This document shows, one piece after another, positions 33,506-44,894 of a stretch of DNA of 53,783 bases. The notes under the pieces were generated by a model. That model had not been told where the DNA came from. It saw only the letters and a list, made by a program, of their open reading frames with translations, and ran no database searches. The position numbers and the translations under genes are program-made. Source of the stretch: Nemertoderma westbladi (lineage: Eukaryota > Xenacoelomorpha > Nemertodermatida > Nemertodermatidae); assembly GCA_032718475.1 (NCBI GenBank), contig JAUCBJ010007145.1, forward strand, positions 1 to 53,783, read 5' to 3'. Positions within the stretch are counted from its first letter, which is position 1. The number at the start of each line of letters is the position of its first letter.

Positions 33506-36500
33506 AAAGTGCTAACAAACAGCAGTCCTGCAATGGTAAAGTGCTAACTGTTTTAAAGTGCTAACCTAAAGTGCTAACACTCCCTGAAAAAAATTTGTTG
33601 AGACAAGTTGACTACAATTCCAGGTTCCGATTGGCTCATTTCGAAGTGTTAGCAGTTTGACCCCTTTGCAAGCACAAATTAAAAACGTCAAATAGCAACA
33701 AATTTTAACAACTGCCCCCTAGCGACCAGATTCAGAATTATTGAAAAAGGTAAAGTGCTAACTGTTAGCACTATAGAGTTTCTCCATAAGACATATTCTA
33801 AATGTTAGCTCTTTAAGGCTAATTTTGTTGTATAATTATTGCATAGCAAGCCAGACCAGATGTTAGCGTTTTATAACTAAAATTGAAATAAATTGATTAT
33901 TAATCAAGCCGAGATCACAAGAGGAGATTATGAGTTTCTGAAATGAATAATACCGGCCAACAGAAAGCATAAAGTGCTAACATTAGGCCTATTCAATTCA
34001 TATATTAAACGTCTATGTCTTTGCAACTAATTCAATTTCTTAAAAGCATTCAATAATATGGCACATAATCAACAACCATTAATTAATTTATTCTCATAAT
34101 TATATATTATTCTAAATCCTTAATCCTTGCAATAAGTTTCCTTTTCCAGAAAATAGAGAGGTCATTCTGTATGTCAAATTTCGTGCAATCTCAAATTTTA
34201 ATTTTTACATATACTGCTATAACGTAAATTGCTACAAGTATTTTGAAAATGTGTCACCAATTTCTTACCCATTATTGCACACCGCTGCTATTCTTGGTCT
34301 TTTCGAGGTCAAAACTTTAAACCTCTCTAAATACATACATAAAACCAATAAGCCATGTCCCGGAATGCAGTGTATTTAATTCAATGACAGGGTATCGCCT
34401 GATAACTTTAAAGAAGTAAAAGTGTTCTGAGTCTGTACTCCCAGATATTCCCATTGGCGATATCTCCTTTGCAGAAGTGAAGGCTGCTGCAAAGAGCATT
34501 AAGACCAATCGTGCCAGTAGTGGAGTAGATGGTGTTCCCCCTGAGGTCTTTAAAATACCTGAGTGTTTAAAGCTTATCTAGATCCCATTGATCCCTCTGG
34601 ATCCCATTGAGAGACTGCTCCTTGGAAATCAGAATGGGTTCCTTAAAGGTCGTGAGACCATGGAGCCCATTTTGATACTTAGAAGGATAATTGAAGAGAT
34701 TGATCAAAAAAGAAAGACAGGCATCTGGCTGTTATGTTTGTTGACTTATTCAAGGCCTTTTATTCAGTCTCTCGCTCACGTATGTTCAGCATACTTTCAT
34801 TATATGGGATTCCTGATGAAATTATTGCAGCAATCAGATCAGTATACGATGGTTCGACAACATTTGTGTCTACTGCTGACGGTGACACAGAACCAATTTA
34901 AGTGTTATGGGGCGTCCTCCAGGGAGACACACTTGCGCCATTCTTGTTCATAATTATGGTTGACTATAAGCATGTCACTAGATCATCATAATGATGATGG
35001 GGGTGATGATAACTCCACCTACTGGCTCCAGAAGACGAGGAAATCCTGCCAAGTACCTAACTGATCTAGACTTTGCTGATGACTTAGGAGTACTCTCAGA
35101 ATCACCAACGGCTCCTCAGCTCATTATAACATGCTGCTTCTAGTGTTGGTCTTTTTATTAACTCCAAAAATGACCAAAATTTTGACAGTTAACTTTGAAA
35201 GTCCTCAGCAAGTCTCTGACCGGATGAGCATAAGCTCAAAGGATGGTATGCTTGAGCATGTGTACGACTTCTGTCACCAGGGTTCATGGATCCGGAGGTC
35301 AGGCGAGACCTTCGAATACGCAAGGGAAAGGCATGGGCAGCCTTGAATAGGCTTTCCAGGATTTGGAAGTCACATAGAATTAATCGGAATCTTAAGGTAC
35401 GATTATTTAGAGCAGCAGTAGTTCCAGTACTCCTCTATGGGAGTCCATGCTGGGCTCTAACTGCAGAGGATACCAAATCTCTGGATGGCACATTCACAAG
35501 AATGCTACGCCGGGTTCACTGTGTCAAGTACAATCCACACATCTCCAACCAGACACAATATAACATTGGAGGTGTCTCATTGGTTCCCCCAGGCTTGACA
35601 CTAGAACAAACCCGCCTCCGCTTTGCAGGACATTGCTTTCGCCGTGTGGACCAGTCAGTGCATAATCTTGTTCTTTGGTAGCATCATGCAGTGAATAAGC
35701 ATGGTGGACAGCCCATGACTTTCTAGAGACGCGTCTTAAAGGACACTGGCCTTGAAGAAGATTCGGATGATCTAGCAAATGTCATGGGTGATAGGGAGTT
35801 GTGGTGGCTCAATTTTGTCGTCAAGCCGGCACAGCATTCTATTTATTGCGTTTATTGTGTTTATTGCTTTTTAATCAGCCTTAGATCACAATATAGATGA
35901 CAATGTGTTTCAGAAATAAATAATTCCAGTCAGCAGAAATCATATAGTGGTAACATACATCCATAAATACGAGCATTCATTGTCTTATATGCGCATTAAG
36001 GTTCTGATCCCCTTTGGTAGCCTGATAAATCAGCGATTGGAAATGCAGAAATGTATGTTCTATTGTTTAAAAAGGAGAACATTTTTTTAGGATTCTCTAT
36101 TTTATTTTGAAAATGAAAAATATAGAACGTTATAAAATATTTTAATTTAACATATTTTATATGTTTGAGAACATTTTCACAAATGAAATTAGCAAAAACT
36201 TGGTAGTATAAAATTTGGTGTGTACACCCCCCCACTCCCCAATGATTACATAATTAATATTATAATATATTCAATTTCCTTTCACATCCCAAAGAACGAA
36301 TAATGAGTTAGCATTTTATGATGCGTGGTGTCTTGAAATATTCAACACAAAAACACCTAATCATTATCTTCCAAGATATACAGATACCATCACTTCAAAC
36401 TCCTAACTTTGCTAATATTACTATTGTTATTGGTGTTTTTAGTAAGTTAGCACTTTAGAACACTTGAGCCCTCTTGCGGGTGGTGCAGAATTGGTGTTGC

Positions 36501-36600
36501 TAAATGTTGCTAAAGTCTGTTACTGAGTTAGCACATTGGTACTTTCAGAAATCACTGGTATGGTGTCACTTTACCAAGGAAATCCCGCGTTAGCACTTAC
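33506..36600. repeat. AAAGTGCTAAC repeat region split by an RTE copy
   Basis: The 11-mer AAAGTGCTAAC occurs six times exactly on the + strand (33506, 33538, 33555, 33568, 33752, 33971). Its complement GTTAGCACTTT appears at 36446, with near copies near 36531 and 36589. A longer diverged direct repeat links 33890-33990 with 35870-35965 (AGATCACAA, TTTCTGAAAT-like). Clusters of one short word near both ends recall subterminal transposase-binding repeats of DNA transposons. No transposase is visible, and an RTE copy sits in the middle. Confidence 0.55.
34378..35845 (+). mobile_element. RTE-like LINE family 2, degraded copy
   Basis: Closely matches, in inverse orientation, the copy at 43.1-44.4 kb. 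It encodes pieces of RT (SGVDGVPPEVFK region, NQNGFLKGRETMEPILILRR, a damaged palm with LDFADDLGVLSES), the RIRKGKAWAALNRLSRIWKS thumb and the tail LTLEQTRLRFAGHCFRR. Internal deletions (about 180 bp near 34580) and several frameshifts make it inactive. It retains the FADD block that the 43-46 kb copy has lost. Confidence 0.9.
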
Positions 36601-38440
36601 AGACTTATGTGGTGCATGTACATCCCACATAGATGTATCAGCAGTTACTCGCACAGTTTCGAAACTTCGCATAGTTATAACTGTATGTGTATAAAGGTCG
36701 TCAGTCTGCGTTGACTATATTACAGTAATATGTAAACCACCTAAACGCAACCCTAGTTATATTCAGAAAGCCCGAAAAATTATGTATCTCAAAGATACCA
36801 TCTAAAAACCGACCATTCTGCAACAGGTCGCTATTCTCGCAAATACTATAGGCCTACTGTAGTCACTAATTTTTTTTGTAATTAAATGCGAAAAAAATAT
36901 TGAATTTTTGTTATTATACAGTTAGGTCAATCGTTTAAGATTAATTTCCTGATAACCTTTTCCATAAAACAGTACACCAAAATATAGATTTTTTATGTTT
37001 ATGGATAATTAAAAAATAATTATCAGATTGACCCCTGAGTAACAACTGTAGTGAGTAGGCCCAACATACATAGGCCTACATATTCCAACTAAAATCAACC
37101 AAATCAACCTACTGTACTGTACCAACGTAAATGTAGATGAGGTACATTAGCGCCAATAGATGAGGCGAGTTAGATAAATCAATTTGGGGCGAATATCTCA
37201 GAAGTAATAACTCGATGGTTTCTTAGATATGAAATAACTATCGCTAAATAGCCATTTTAGGTAATCCTATGGTCACTCCAAGGTGTTAATCTTAATTTAA
37301 AGCAATGAAAATTACGAAAGGGCCGCAGAAAACTATCAGAATCACCCCGCTTGACGGCCTTGGATTGCTGATTGTTTGATTTTGGGCCTAGGGTTTGTTG
37401 GGCGCCATCAGGAACAAACCATATAACAGTCATTTAACCCTAACCCTCTCATGACTTAGGGTTAATGTTGAATTACTGTAGGCCTATTAATTAGGGTTTG
37501 GGACGTCACTCCGGTACCTTGGGCTGCTGGGCGCCTATGAAAATAATTCACGTTGACATCAACTATACAGTAGACTGCCAGTTGTCACTGACTGTTTAAA
37601 TAATTTAAAATAATTTAAAAAATACTTGAAAAATGATTTAAAAATAGGAGAAAAAAATAAACAACGTTATATAGAAAATAACTGAGAAAATAACCAAATT
37701 AAGCGCCACCTTGTGTCTGAGTTGCGAATTGTCAACTTTTGTTGCGAATTGTCTTTCTCAAGGAACCCTTTTACGCCATCTAATGGCCACAATGGGAAAT
37801 TAGCGCAGCAAATCAGGAATGGAAATGGTACGATGGAACGAACAGAGGTAACATTCAGGACATAGATGACCCGATATTATAAAACCATCAAATGTCACGC
37901 ATTTCATCATAAATATGTTTTGTTAGCGAAATTTTAAGATCCTACTTTATACTAACTATCAATTTACAATTGACAAAGACTAAGCAGCATTTTTCAAAAA
38001 GATGTCCCATATTGTTACTGTACAATACTGTATATACCTTAGTTATATATCTTAGTTGTTTTGTGAAGATCAGCATCAGATAATAACAATTAATTAAAAT
38101 AATATTTTGGTTAATAACATTTTATATGATTGTGTGAAAAATTGCACTTTTCAGCGTTATGACCCGAGCTTATTTATGTACTGAGCGAGCGGAGCTAAGG
38201 TTGTTTACATAATTAGCACATAAATAAACGAGAGTCTTAATTTGTTATATCACGTCAACTTATCGGCGTTCTGGACGCTAAATAAATGATCAACTTTAAT
38301 ATTTTGCACAAAATAATAATAATTATTTAATATATTTAGGAATATTAATAAAATTAACAAGAAGTCGTATATTATTTCAATCAATTAATTGTATTTACTA
38401 CAAAATCGGTAAGGTAAATAATCCTACACTTAGCAATCAC
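35846..38440. other. Unassigned AT-rich sequence
   Basis: No gene was recognised. Apart from the repeat words near 36446-36600, I see only AT-rich unique-looking DNA and three TAGGCCTA words (36849, 37071, 37479). Confidence 0.4.
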
Positions 38441-38443
38441 CAT

Positions 38444-39434
38444 GTGCAGAATGACCTGTCCCACCCAACCAAACCCCATATCCAGAATGACCTGTCCCAC
38501 CCCACCAAACCCCATATCCAGAATGACCTGTCCCACCACACCAAACCCCATATCCAGGAAGACCTGTCCCACCCAACCAAACCCCATACTGTATCCAGAA
38601 TGACCTGTCCCACCCAACCAAACCCCATATCCAGAATGACCTGTCCCACCCAACCAAACCCCATATCCAGGAAGACCTGTCCCACCCCACCAAACCCCAT
38701 ATCCAGAATGACCTGTCCCACCCAACCAAACCCCATATCCAGAATGACCTGTCCCACCCAACCAAACCCCATATCCAGAATGACCTGTCCCACCCCACCA
38801 AACCCCATATCCAGAATGACCTGTCCCACCCCACCAAACCCCCATATCCAGAATGACCTGTCCCACCCCACCAAACCACATATCCAGGAAGACCTGTCCC
38901 ACCCAACCAAACCCCATACTGTATCCAGAATGACCTGTCCCACCCAACCAAACCCCATATCCAGAATGACCTGTCCCACCCCACCAAACCCCATATCCAG
39001 AATGACCTGTCCCACCCAACCAAACCCCATATCCAGAATGACCTGTCCCACCCAACCAAACCCCATATCCAGAATGACCTGTCCCACCCAACCAAACCCC
39101 ATATCCAGAATGACCTGTCCCACCCCACCAAACCCCATATCCAGAATGACCTGTCCCACCCAACCAAGCCCCATATCCAGAATGACCTGTCCCACCCAAC
39201 CAAACCCCATATCCAGAATGACCTGTCCCACCCCACCAAACCCCATATCCAGAATGACCTGTCCCACCCAACCAAACCCCATATCCAGAATGACCTGTCC
39301 CACCCAACCAAACCCCATATCCAGGAAGACCTGACCCACCCCACCAAACCCCATATCCAGAATGACCTGACCCACCGCACCAAACCCCATATCCAGGAAG
39401 ACCTGACCCACCCCACCACACAACTTGAACCGGA
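38444..39434. repeat. 36-bp minisatellite
   Basis: About 27 tandem copies of a 36-bp unit containing CATATCCAGAATGACCTGTC and CCACCCAACCAAACC. Variants include CCAGGAAG for CCAGAATG and a 39-bp form with CATACTGTATCC (38584, 38914). Because 36 is a multiple of three, four frames stay open for about 300 codons (for example ISRMTCPTQPNP repeats). They carry no other sign of coding. The last unit degenerates at the boundary with the inserted element at 39435. Confidence 0.97.
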
Positions 39435-40706
39435 AGCGTTATTCCCAATTCTTAACACTACTACGAACACCTGTTGAATTGGTGCCTGGGATTGGTTAAT
39501 GAACTATTATTTGATTGGACGTTGGAATCACGTAAAGGCCTGTTTACATGTGGCAACTTTTAGAGCAACTTTCTCGGCAACTTGTAGAGCAACCCAGGTT
39601 GCCGATCAAGTTGCTCCGTGTAAACACGTAAAAAAGTTGCCGTAAAAGTTGCTCAACGTTTACGGCAACTTGAAGGAATTTGCATTGGCGAATTAAAGCG
39701 GGATAATCAAATTAAATTATCAAAAACTAGCTACTAGATAAAATCACACACTCTTTTACAGTCCAACTAGCCAAGTTGCTCTAAAAGTTGCCGGTCAAGC
39801 TGCTGGTAAAGTTGCTGGTAAAGTAGCCACGTGTAAACAGCGATTAAATTAAGTTGCTCCAAAAAAAGTTGCTAGTTGCCGAGAAAGTTGCTCTAAAAGT
39901 TGCCACGTGTAAACAGGCCTTAAGGAATGAAATGGGTGGTCAAACTAGTGTAAGGGTTTTATACTCAGTTGGCAGATAGAAAGTGTTCCAAACGCTGTAA
40001 GGAATGGAGAGAGGGGTTGAGCTGGTGTAAGGGTTTTATACTCAGTTAGCAGGTAGAAAGTGTTCCAAACGCTGTAAGGAATGGAGAAACTGGGTGAAAT
40101 CATGTGAGACATCAAGTCACCATAACCAACAGTATTAGATAAGTAGGCCAATACTAGCAGGTGACATTATTCTAGGCAGTAGAACATTGGGTTATGGTTT
40201 ATACAGTGTGGCATGAGTTGAGTAAGCTAAAACTATTGGAACATTGACAACTAGTAAAGTCCAGCGATACATTCCTTTATACACAATAGGCTACACATAG
40301 GGTATAAGTGTAGGTTTGCTTAGGAATAGTCGATCTGCTATTCGTGTGCAGCCAACTGTACTAGCACAACGATGCGATGAGTAGCTATGTCTAGTATGCC
40401 TGATGGCCGACCTCATGGTACGGATAAGACTTGACGCGCTAAAAAGCGCCCTAGAAACCTATCGCTAAACATAAATGCAAATCGAATATATGCTATATTA
40501 AGAGTTTATTTCTTTGGATCCCCATTCCTTACAGCGAATGGAACACTTTCTACCTGCCAACTGAGTATAAACTCCTTATACACTAGTTCGACCCCTCTCC
40601 ACATTCCTTACATGTTTTCAACACCCGATCAAAATATAGCTCATTAACCAATCCCAGGTGTTAATTCAAGAGGTATTCCTAGTAGTGTAAGGATTGGGAA
40701 TACGCT
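39435..40706. mobile_element. Inverted-repeat DNA element inside the 36-bp array
   Basis: The left end (AGCGTTATTCCCAATTCTTA) and right end (complement AGCGTATTCCCAATCCTTA) begin inverted repeats that can be followed for roughly 190 bp once the nested MITE is removed. Subterminal blocks (CAGGTAGAAAGTGTTCC and neighbours) occur twice on the left (39955-40085) and once inverted on the right (40521-40612). The array unit GGAAGACCTGACCC resumes right after it at 40707. A GGAA(G) flank on both sides may be the target duplication. No transposase is visible, so it is non-autonomous. Confidence 0.75.
39536..39920. mobile_element. 385-bp MITE, PIF/Harbinger-like, with TAA duplication
   Basis: Terminal inverted repeats of about 48 bp begin AGGCCTGTTTACA(T/C)GTGG. 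The flanks are TAA at 39533-39535 and TAA at 39921-39923. It sits in the left arm of the larger element. The right arm keeps the uninterrupted equivalent (CATGTAAGGAATG in complement), which shows the empty site directly. A 3-bp TWA target fits PIF/Harbinger. Inside are repeated AAGTTGC(T/C) words. Confidence 0.85.
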
Positions 40707-40731
40707 GGAAGACCTGACCCACTCCACCAAA
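40707..40731. repeat. Residual 36-bp minisatellite unit
   Basis: GGAAGACCTGACCCACTCC followed by ACC matches the array unit and forms the right flank of the inserted element. Confidence 0.75.
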
Positions 40732-42169
40732 TTTTTGTACAAATTGCAATGAAATTACGAAATATTTGAAACCTCCCTCCTCCTTAAGGGGTTAGCCAAA
40801 ATTGTTAATGTTGCTTTCAATCTTTAGATTGACAAAGGTGTGTCCGACGATATTGCACCAGTTACACCGCAGTTATTCTTCAACCTTATAGTGATTGCAA
40901 TGGAATATCTTTCCATAATGATGGAAAGATAGCGTCGTCGCAGGGGTTCGAAATATGTTGGCTAATCAATTATGAATTTCGTTGATATATAGGCCTAGCT
41001 GAGATATGGGCATTCGACATTTGCATAGGTTTATGTTTGAGCGAGACCATTTTATTTTATCACTTTTCTCACGTTATCTCTGTAAGCCTTATCACTTTCC
41101 AACAGTGGATTGGTTTTCGCAAGTCTAGTTTTTACTTCAAATTATCAATTAAAAGCTGACATAAATCAGGTGCATTACTCAGCCTTATACGTGAAGAAGA
41201 AAATAAATAATATTAAAATGTTTTAATATATCTATAAATATAAATTTACATAATATCATTGTTTAGAAATGTGTACCCTAATATACGACACGACAAAACT
41301 TAGGCAGAGTCAAAAGAAAATAAATAAATATATAAAGTAATGTGTAATTTATCTTTCAGTGTGTTTAATTGACTCTATTTTTGTCTTTTAGAATTGTAGG
41401 CTAGTGATACGGTAAATTATTACGGTAATAGTAATACCTTAGGCTATTTATTGCTTTTTCGCTCTGAGGGATATCCGTAGTAGGCCTACTATCCCATTCC
41501 ATTTGAAAGTACTGTACAGAGTGTACAATCACATTGTAGTTTCCTTCAAGCCAGACATTTCTAATAAAAAACGCAGAAATCTTAATAATTACAGCCGCCG
41601 TATTGTACAGATCAGTAGTTTATGTAGGAAAAAGGACTTATTTCTTTTCATATCATTTAAATTTATTACGTATTATATTCCATAATAAGCCTGTTTTTCT
41701 TGGTAATTTGAGTAAACAACATTACTTTCTTGTTTATGAAATTAATGCTGTTTGTTGTTTAAGAAACTTCTAAAATAACAATAAAACCCCGAAATTCAAA
41801 CTAAATCCTAAAATACAAAATTATTCGTAAAAAAAATTAATTAATTTAGTAATAATGCCGATGTACTGTAAGTTGGTCGTATAAACTTGTAAAAAATTAT
41901 TAAGAAACAGTTCAAAGCATCGCCAGTCAAAAGTTCTCAAATAATCAACTCAAACTGCCGCTCGTCCAATCAAGCTAATTACACTTAGTTACAGTTTTCA
42001 TTATAAGTTCGATAATAACCTATCACACTTATTCACTGTTATTATAGAACTCAGCCGAAAAGCCCCCTCCCATGTCATCGACAAACCCCCATATTGTTTA
42101 CCAATATCTATGAGTTTCCCTTGTAAGCATTATCACCATAACCCACCCCGTTACCCGTAGTAACAGCCA
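40732..42169. other. Unassigned sequence downstream of the LC3 stop
   Basis: Presumably includes the 3' untranslated region of the minus-strand LC3 gene. No other coding sequence was recognised. Confidence 0.4.
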
Positions 42170-42570
42170 TCACCCAAACATCTCCTGAGAGGCGTAATTC
42201 ACATAGAGAAACCCATCCTCGTCTCTCTCTACTCGATATAATTCCTCCAAGGTACTCGATTGGCTGGTTATCGTCTTATTACCTAGCAACAGATACAACG
42301 CTTGACTCTTGTTCAGCTGCATGCGGTTGCGTATGATTGTCTGGAACTGGGTCATCGTAAGCTCCTGGGGCACCAAGAACTTGGTCCGGTCCAACGGAGG
42401 TAGATATTTCTCCTTTTCGTAACGTTCAACGATTACCGGGACTTTCATCGGGAATTTCGCCCTGATACCGGTTGACTCGTCTACCCGAGTCGCTAGATTC
42501 TTCCGCTGTTTAAACGGTTTAATATCGACCGCCGGAGGTGGAGTTGCGTTCACGTTATAGTGGCCCTTAT
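42170..42570 (-). CDS. map1lc3: LC3/Atg8 family protein, LC3C-like, terminal exon
   Basis: A ubiquitin-like autophagy modifier conjugated to phosphatidylethanolamine on autophagosome membranes. The exon starts after a CCCTTTCAG acceptor at 42571 (phase 1) and encodes DKGHYNVNATPPPAVDI, then PFKQRKNLATR, GIRAKFPMKVPVIVERYEKE, LPPLDRTKFLVPQELTMTQF, IIRNRMQLNKSQALYLLL, DEDGFLYVNYASQEMFG and a stop. The PPP/PFKQRK head, GIRAKFP and FLVPQELTMTQF blocks resemble vertebrate LC3C more than LC3A/B or GABARAP. There is no ATG in the exon; the GTG at 42553 is not a credible start, so an upstream exon at higher coordinates is needed. The protein ends exactly at the conjugated Gly, with no tail for ATG4 to remove. 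The frame is intact. Confidence 0.93.
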
Positions 42571-42623
42571 CTGAAAGGGAATATTTACAAAGTGTTTAAA
42601 AATCGTAATTAAGAAAACGGTTG

Positions 42624-43030
42624 ATTTAATCTGTTATTTTAGCTTCAAATCTTTAAGGTGTGTGTAAACTGGATCTTTTACTAGTGACCGTGTATATAAT
42701 AAATTTCAGTTATATTGCGGCCAACAGGCCTTTAACGAACTGATAGGTACCTACCTACAAACTCACTACTACAGACTGCCAACTGCACACAAGAACCAGT
42801 AATTCCTGGAATTACTGGTTCTTGTGTGCAGTTGGCAGTCTGTAGTAGTGAGTTTGTAGGTAGGTACCTATCAGTTCGTTAAAGGCCTGTTGGCCGCAAT
42901 ATAACTGAAATTTATTATATACACGGTCACTAGTAAAAGATCCAGTTTACACACACCTTAAAGATTTGAAGCTATGATACCTCCAGTGACCAGGGCGCGC
43001 ACCAGTTTTCGTAAATTTAATCTGTTATTT
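42624..43030. repeat. 335-bp near-perfect palindrome flanked by 16-bp direct repeats
   Basis: Two 167-bp arms (42640-42806 and 42808-42974) are exact inverted copies around a single T at 42807. A 40-bp non-palindromic tail (42975-43014) follows. The 16-bp word ATTTAATCTGTTATTT lies at 42624-42639 and 43015-43030, like a target-site duplication around the whole unit. It lies in the presumed LC3 intron. Transcripts across it would form a long double-stranded hairpin. An assembly fold-back cannot be excluded. Confidence 0.9.
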
Positions 43031-43110
43031 GCTTCTAGTCTACATATATATATATATCGCTATCGGACACATACATACTAGGATCGGCATGCTGCATTGC
43101 AGCTGCATTT

Positions 43111-43855
43111 TTAAGAATGCTGTGCCGGCTTGTCGACAAAATTGCACCGCCACAACTCCCTATCACCCATGACATTTGCTAGATCATCCGCATCTTCAAG
43201 GCCAGTGTCCTTTAAGATGCGTCTCAAGAAAGTCATGGACTGTCCACCATGCTTATTCACTCCATGAGGCTGCCAAAGTACAAGAATATGCACTGGCTGG
43301 TCCTCACGGCGAAAGCAATGTCCTGCAAAGCGGAGGCGATTTTGTTCTAGAGTCAAGCTTGGGGGAACAAATGAGACACCTCCAATGTTATATAGTGTCT
43401 GGTTTGGAGATGTGTGCATTGTACTTGACACAATGAACCCGGCGTAGCATTCTTGTGAATATGCCATCCAGAGATTTTGTGTCCTCAGCAGTTAGAGCCC
43501 AGCATGGACTCCCGTAGAGGAGTACTGGAACTACTGTTCCTCTAAATAATCGGACCTTAAGTTTCCGATTAATTCTCGGTGACTTCCAAATCCTGGAAAG
43601 CCTATTCAAGGCTGCCCATGCCTTTCCCTTACGTATTCGAAGGTCCTCACCTGATTTCAAGTGTGTCTCCTTGGAGGACTCCCCATAACACTTCAAATGG
43701 TTCTGTGTCACCGTCAACAGTAGACACAAATGTTGTCGAACCATCGTATACTGATCTAATTGCTGCAATAATTTCATCAGGAATCCCATATAATGAAAGT
43801 ATGCTGAACATACGTGAACGAGAGACTGAATCAAAGGCCTTGAAGAAGTCAACAA
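43111..43855 (-). pseudogene. RTE family 2: RT thumb and C-terminal tail
   Basis: Encodes LRIRKGKAWAALNRLSRIWK, VRLFRGTVVPVLLYGSPCWA, LTAEDTKSLDGIFTRMLRR, YNIGGVSFVPPSLTLEQNRL and RFAGHCFRREDQPVH, the conserved tail of RTE proteins, in two overlapping frames. The palm that should precede it is deleted. Confidence 0.88.
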
Positions 43856-44528
43856 AGATAACAGCCAGATGCCTGTCTTTCTTTATTGATAACTCTTCAA
43901 TTATCCTTCTAAATGCCAAAATGGGCTCCGTGGTCCCACGACCTTTACGGAACCCATTCTGATTTCCACGGAGCAGTCTCTCAATGGGATCCCTGAAGCG
44001 ATTTAATATAATTCTATTGTATAGCTTTGTAGAAATCGAGATCAATGAGATTCCTCGAAAAGAACCATAGAGTGTTAGGTTGCCCTTCTTGGGAACTGGC
44101 ACCAACTTATTTGTTTTCATTTCTTGTGGGACTCTTGTTGTTCGGTACATGTCTACTATCATGGGATAGATGAGCTTTAAACACTCAGGTATTTTAAAGA
44201 CCTCAGGGGGAACACCATCTACTCCACTGGCACGATTAGTCGTAATGCTCTTTGCAGCAGCCTTCACTTCTGCAAAGGAGATATCGCCAATGGGAATATC
44301 TGGGAGTACAGACTCAGACACTTTTACTTCTATAAAGTTATCAGGCAATACCCTGTCATTATTGAGGAGCTTTTCAAAGTGGGCCTTCCAACCATTGAGG
44401 CGATCGGCTGGTGATTCAGTCTTAACCTTCCTTGGTGGTTGGTTGGCTTTTCCGCCCAGTAAGCAAGTTGATCGATTTCCATGCCTGGGATGATTGCCTG
44501 CTGTCGTCAGCATCATTGATGGCATCAA
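43647..44528 (-). pseudogene. RTE family 2: RT fingers, palm deleted
   Basis: Encodes ANQPPRKVKTESPADRLNGW, SFAEVKAAAKSITTNRASGV, DGVPPEVFK, GNQNGFRKGRGTTEPILAFR and AVIFVDFFKAFDSVSRSRMF, ending at GVLQGDT. Directly after that the sequence jumps to thumb codons (GEDLRIRKGK in another frame), so the second catalytic motif is missing and the RT cannot work. Confidence 0.9.
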
Positions 44529-44894
44529 CCTGTTGGTTTATTAGCTCCTGTAGATTAACAGAGTACTGCCTGTTCAGGGACCTAGATGCAGCCTTAACTG
44601 CATTCTTGGCCGCTATAGTCTGTTTGAGTCGGGACTCTTTCTGCGCCTTATAGAGCTCATTTCGGCACTTTTGAATTTTGTTGTCAGTCCAGGGGGCCCT
44701 TCTCCTGTTTCGAGGGTATACAGGAACTTTTTCTGCAGCTGCTAACTTAACTGCTTCTGTGAAGACAGTATAGCAGTGATCTGTCGCCTCAGAGGCAAGA
44801 ACCTCGTACCTGTTGCTCAGCTGTAGTGTGAAGCTGGATCTCACACTTGGCTGTTACAACAGAGTGGACCAGTCATGCCGCGGCAAGGCAGATT

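Noticed and set aside
37436-37470. AACCCTAACCCT followed by AGGGTTA, telomere-like
   Set aside because: Only about two repeats, then a short inverted copy; too little to be an interstitial telomere array.
38381-39470. Open frames of 296-355 codons in the 36-bp array (GYGVWLGGTGHS-type repeats)
   Set aside because: They result from a stop-free unit of 12 codons. Several frames are open at once, and no flanking coding signal exists.
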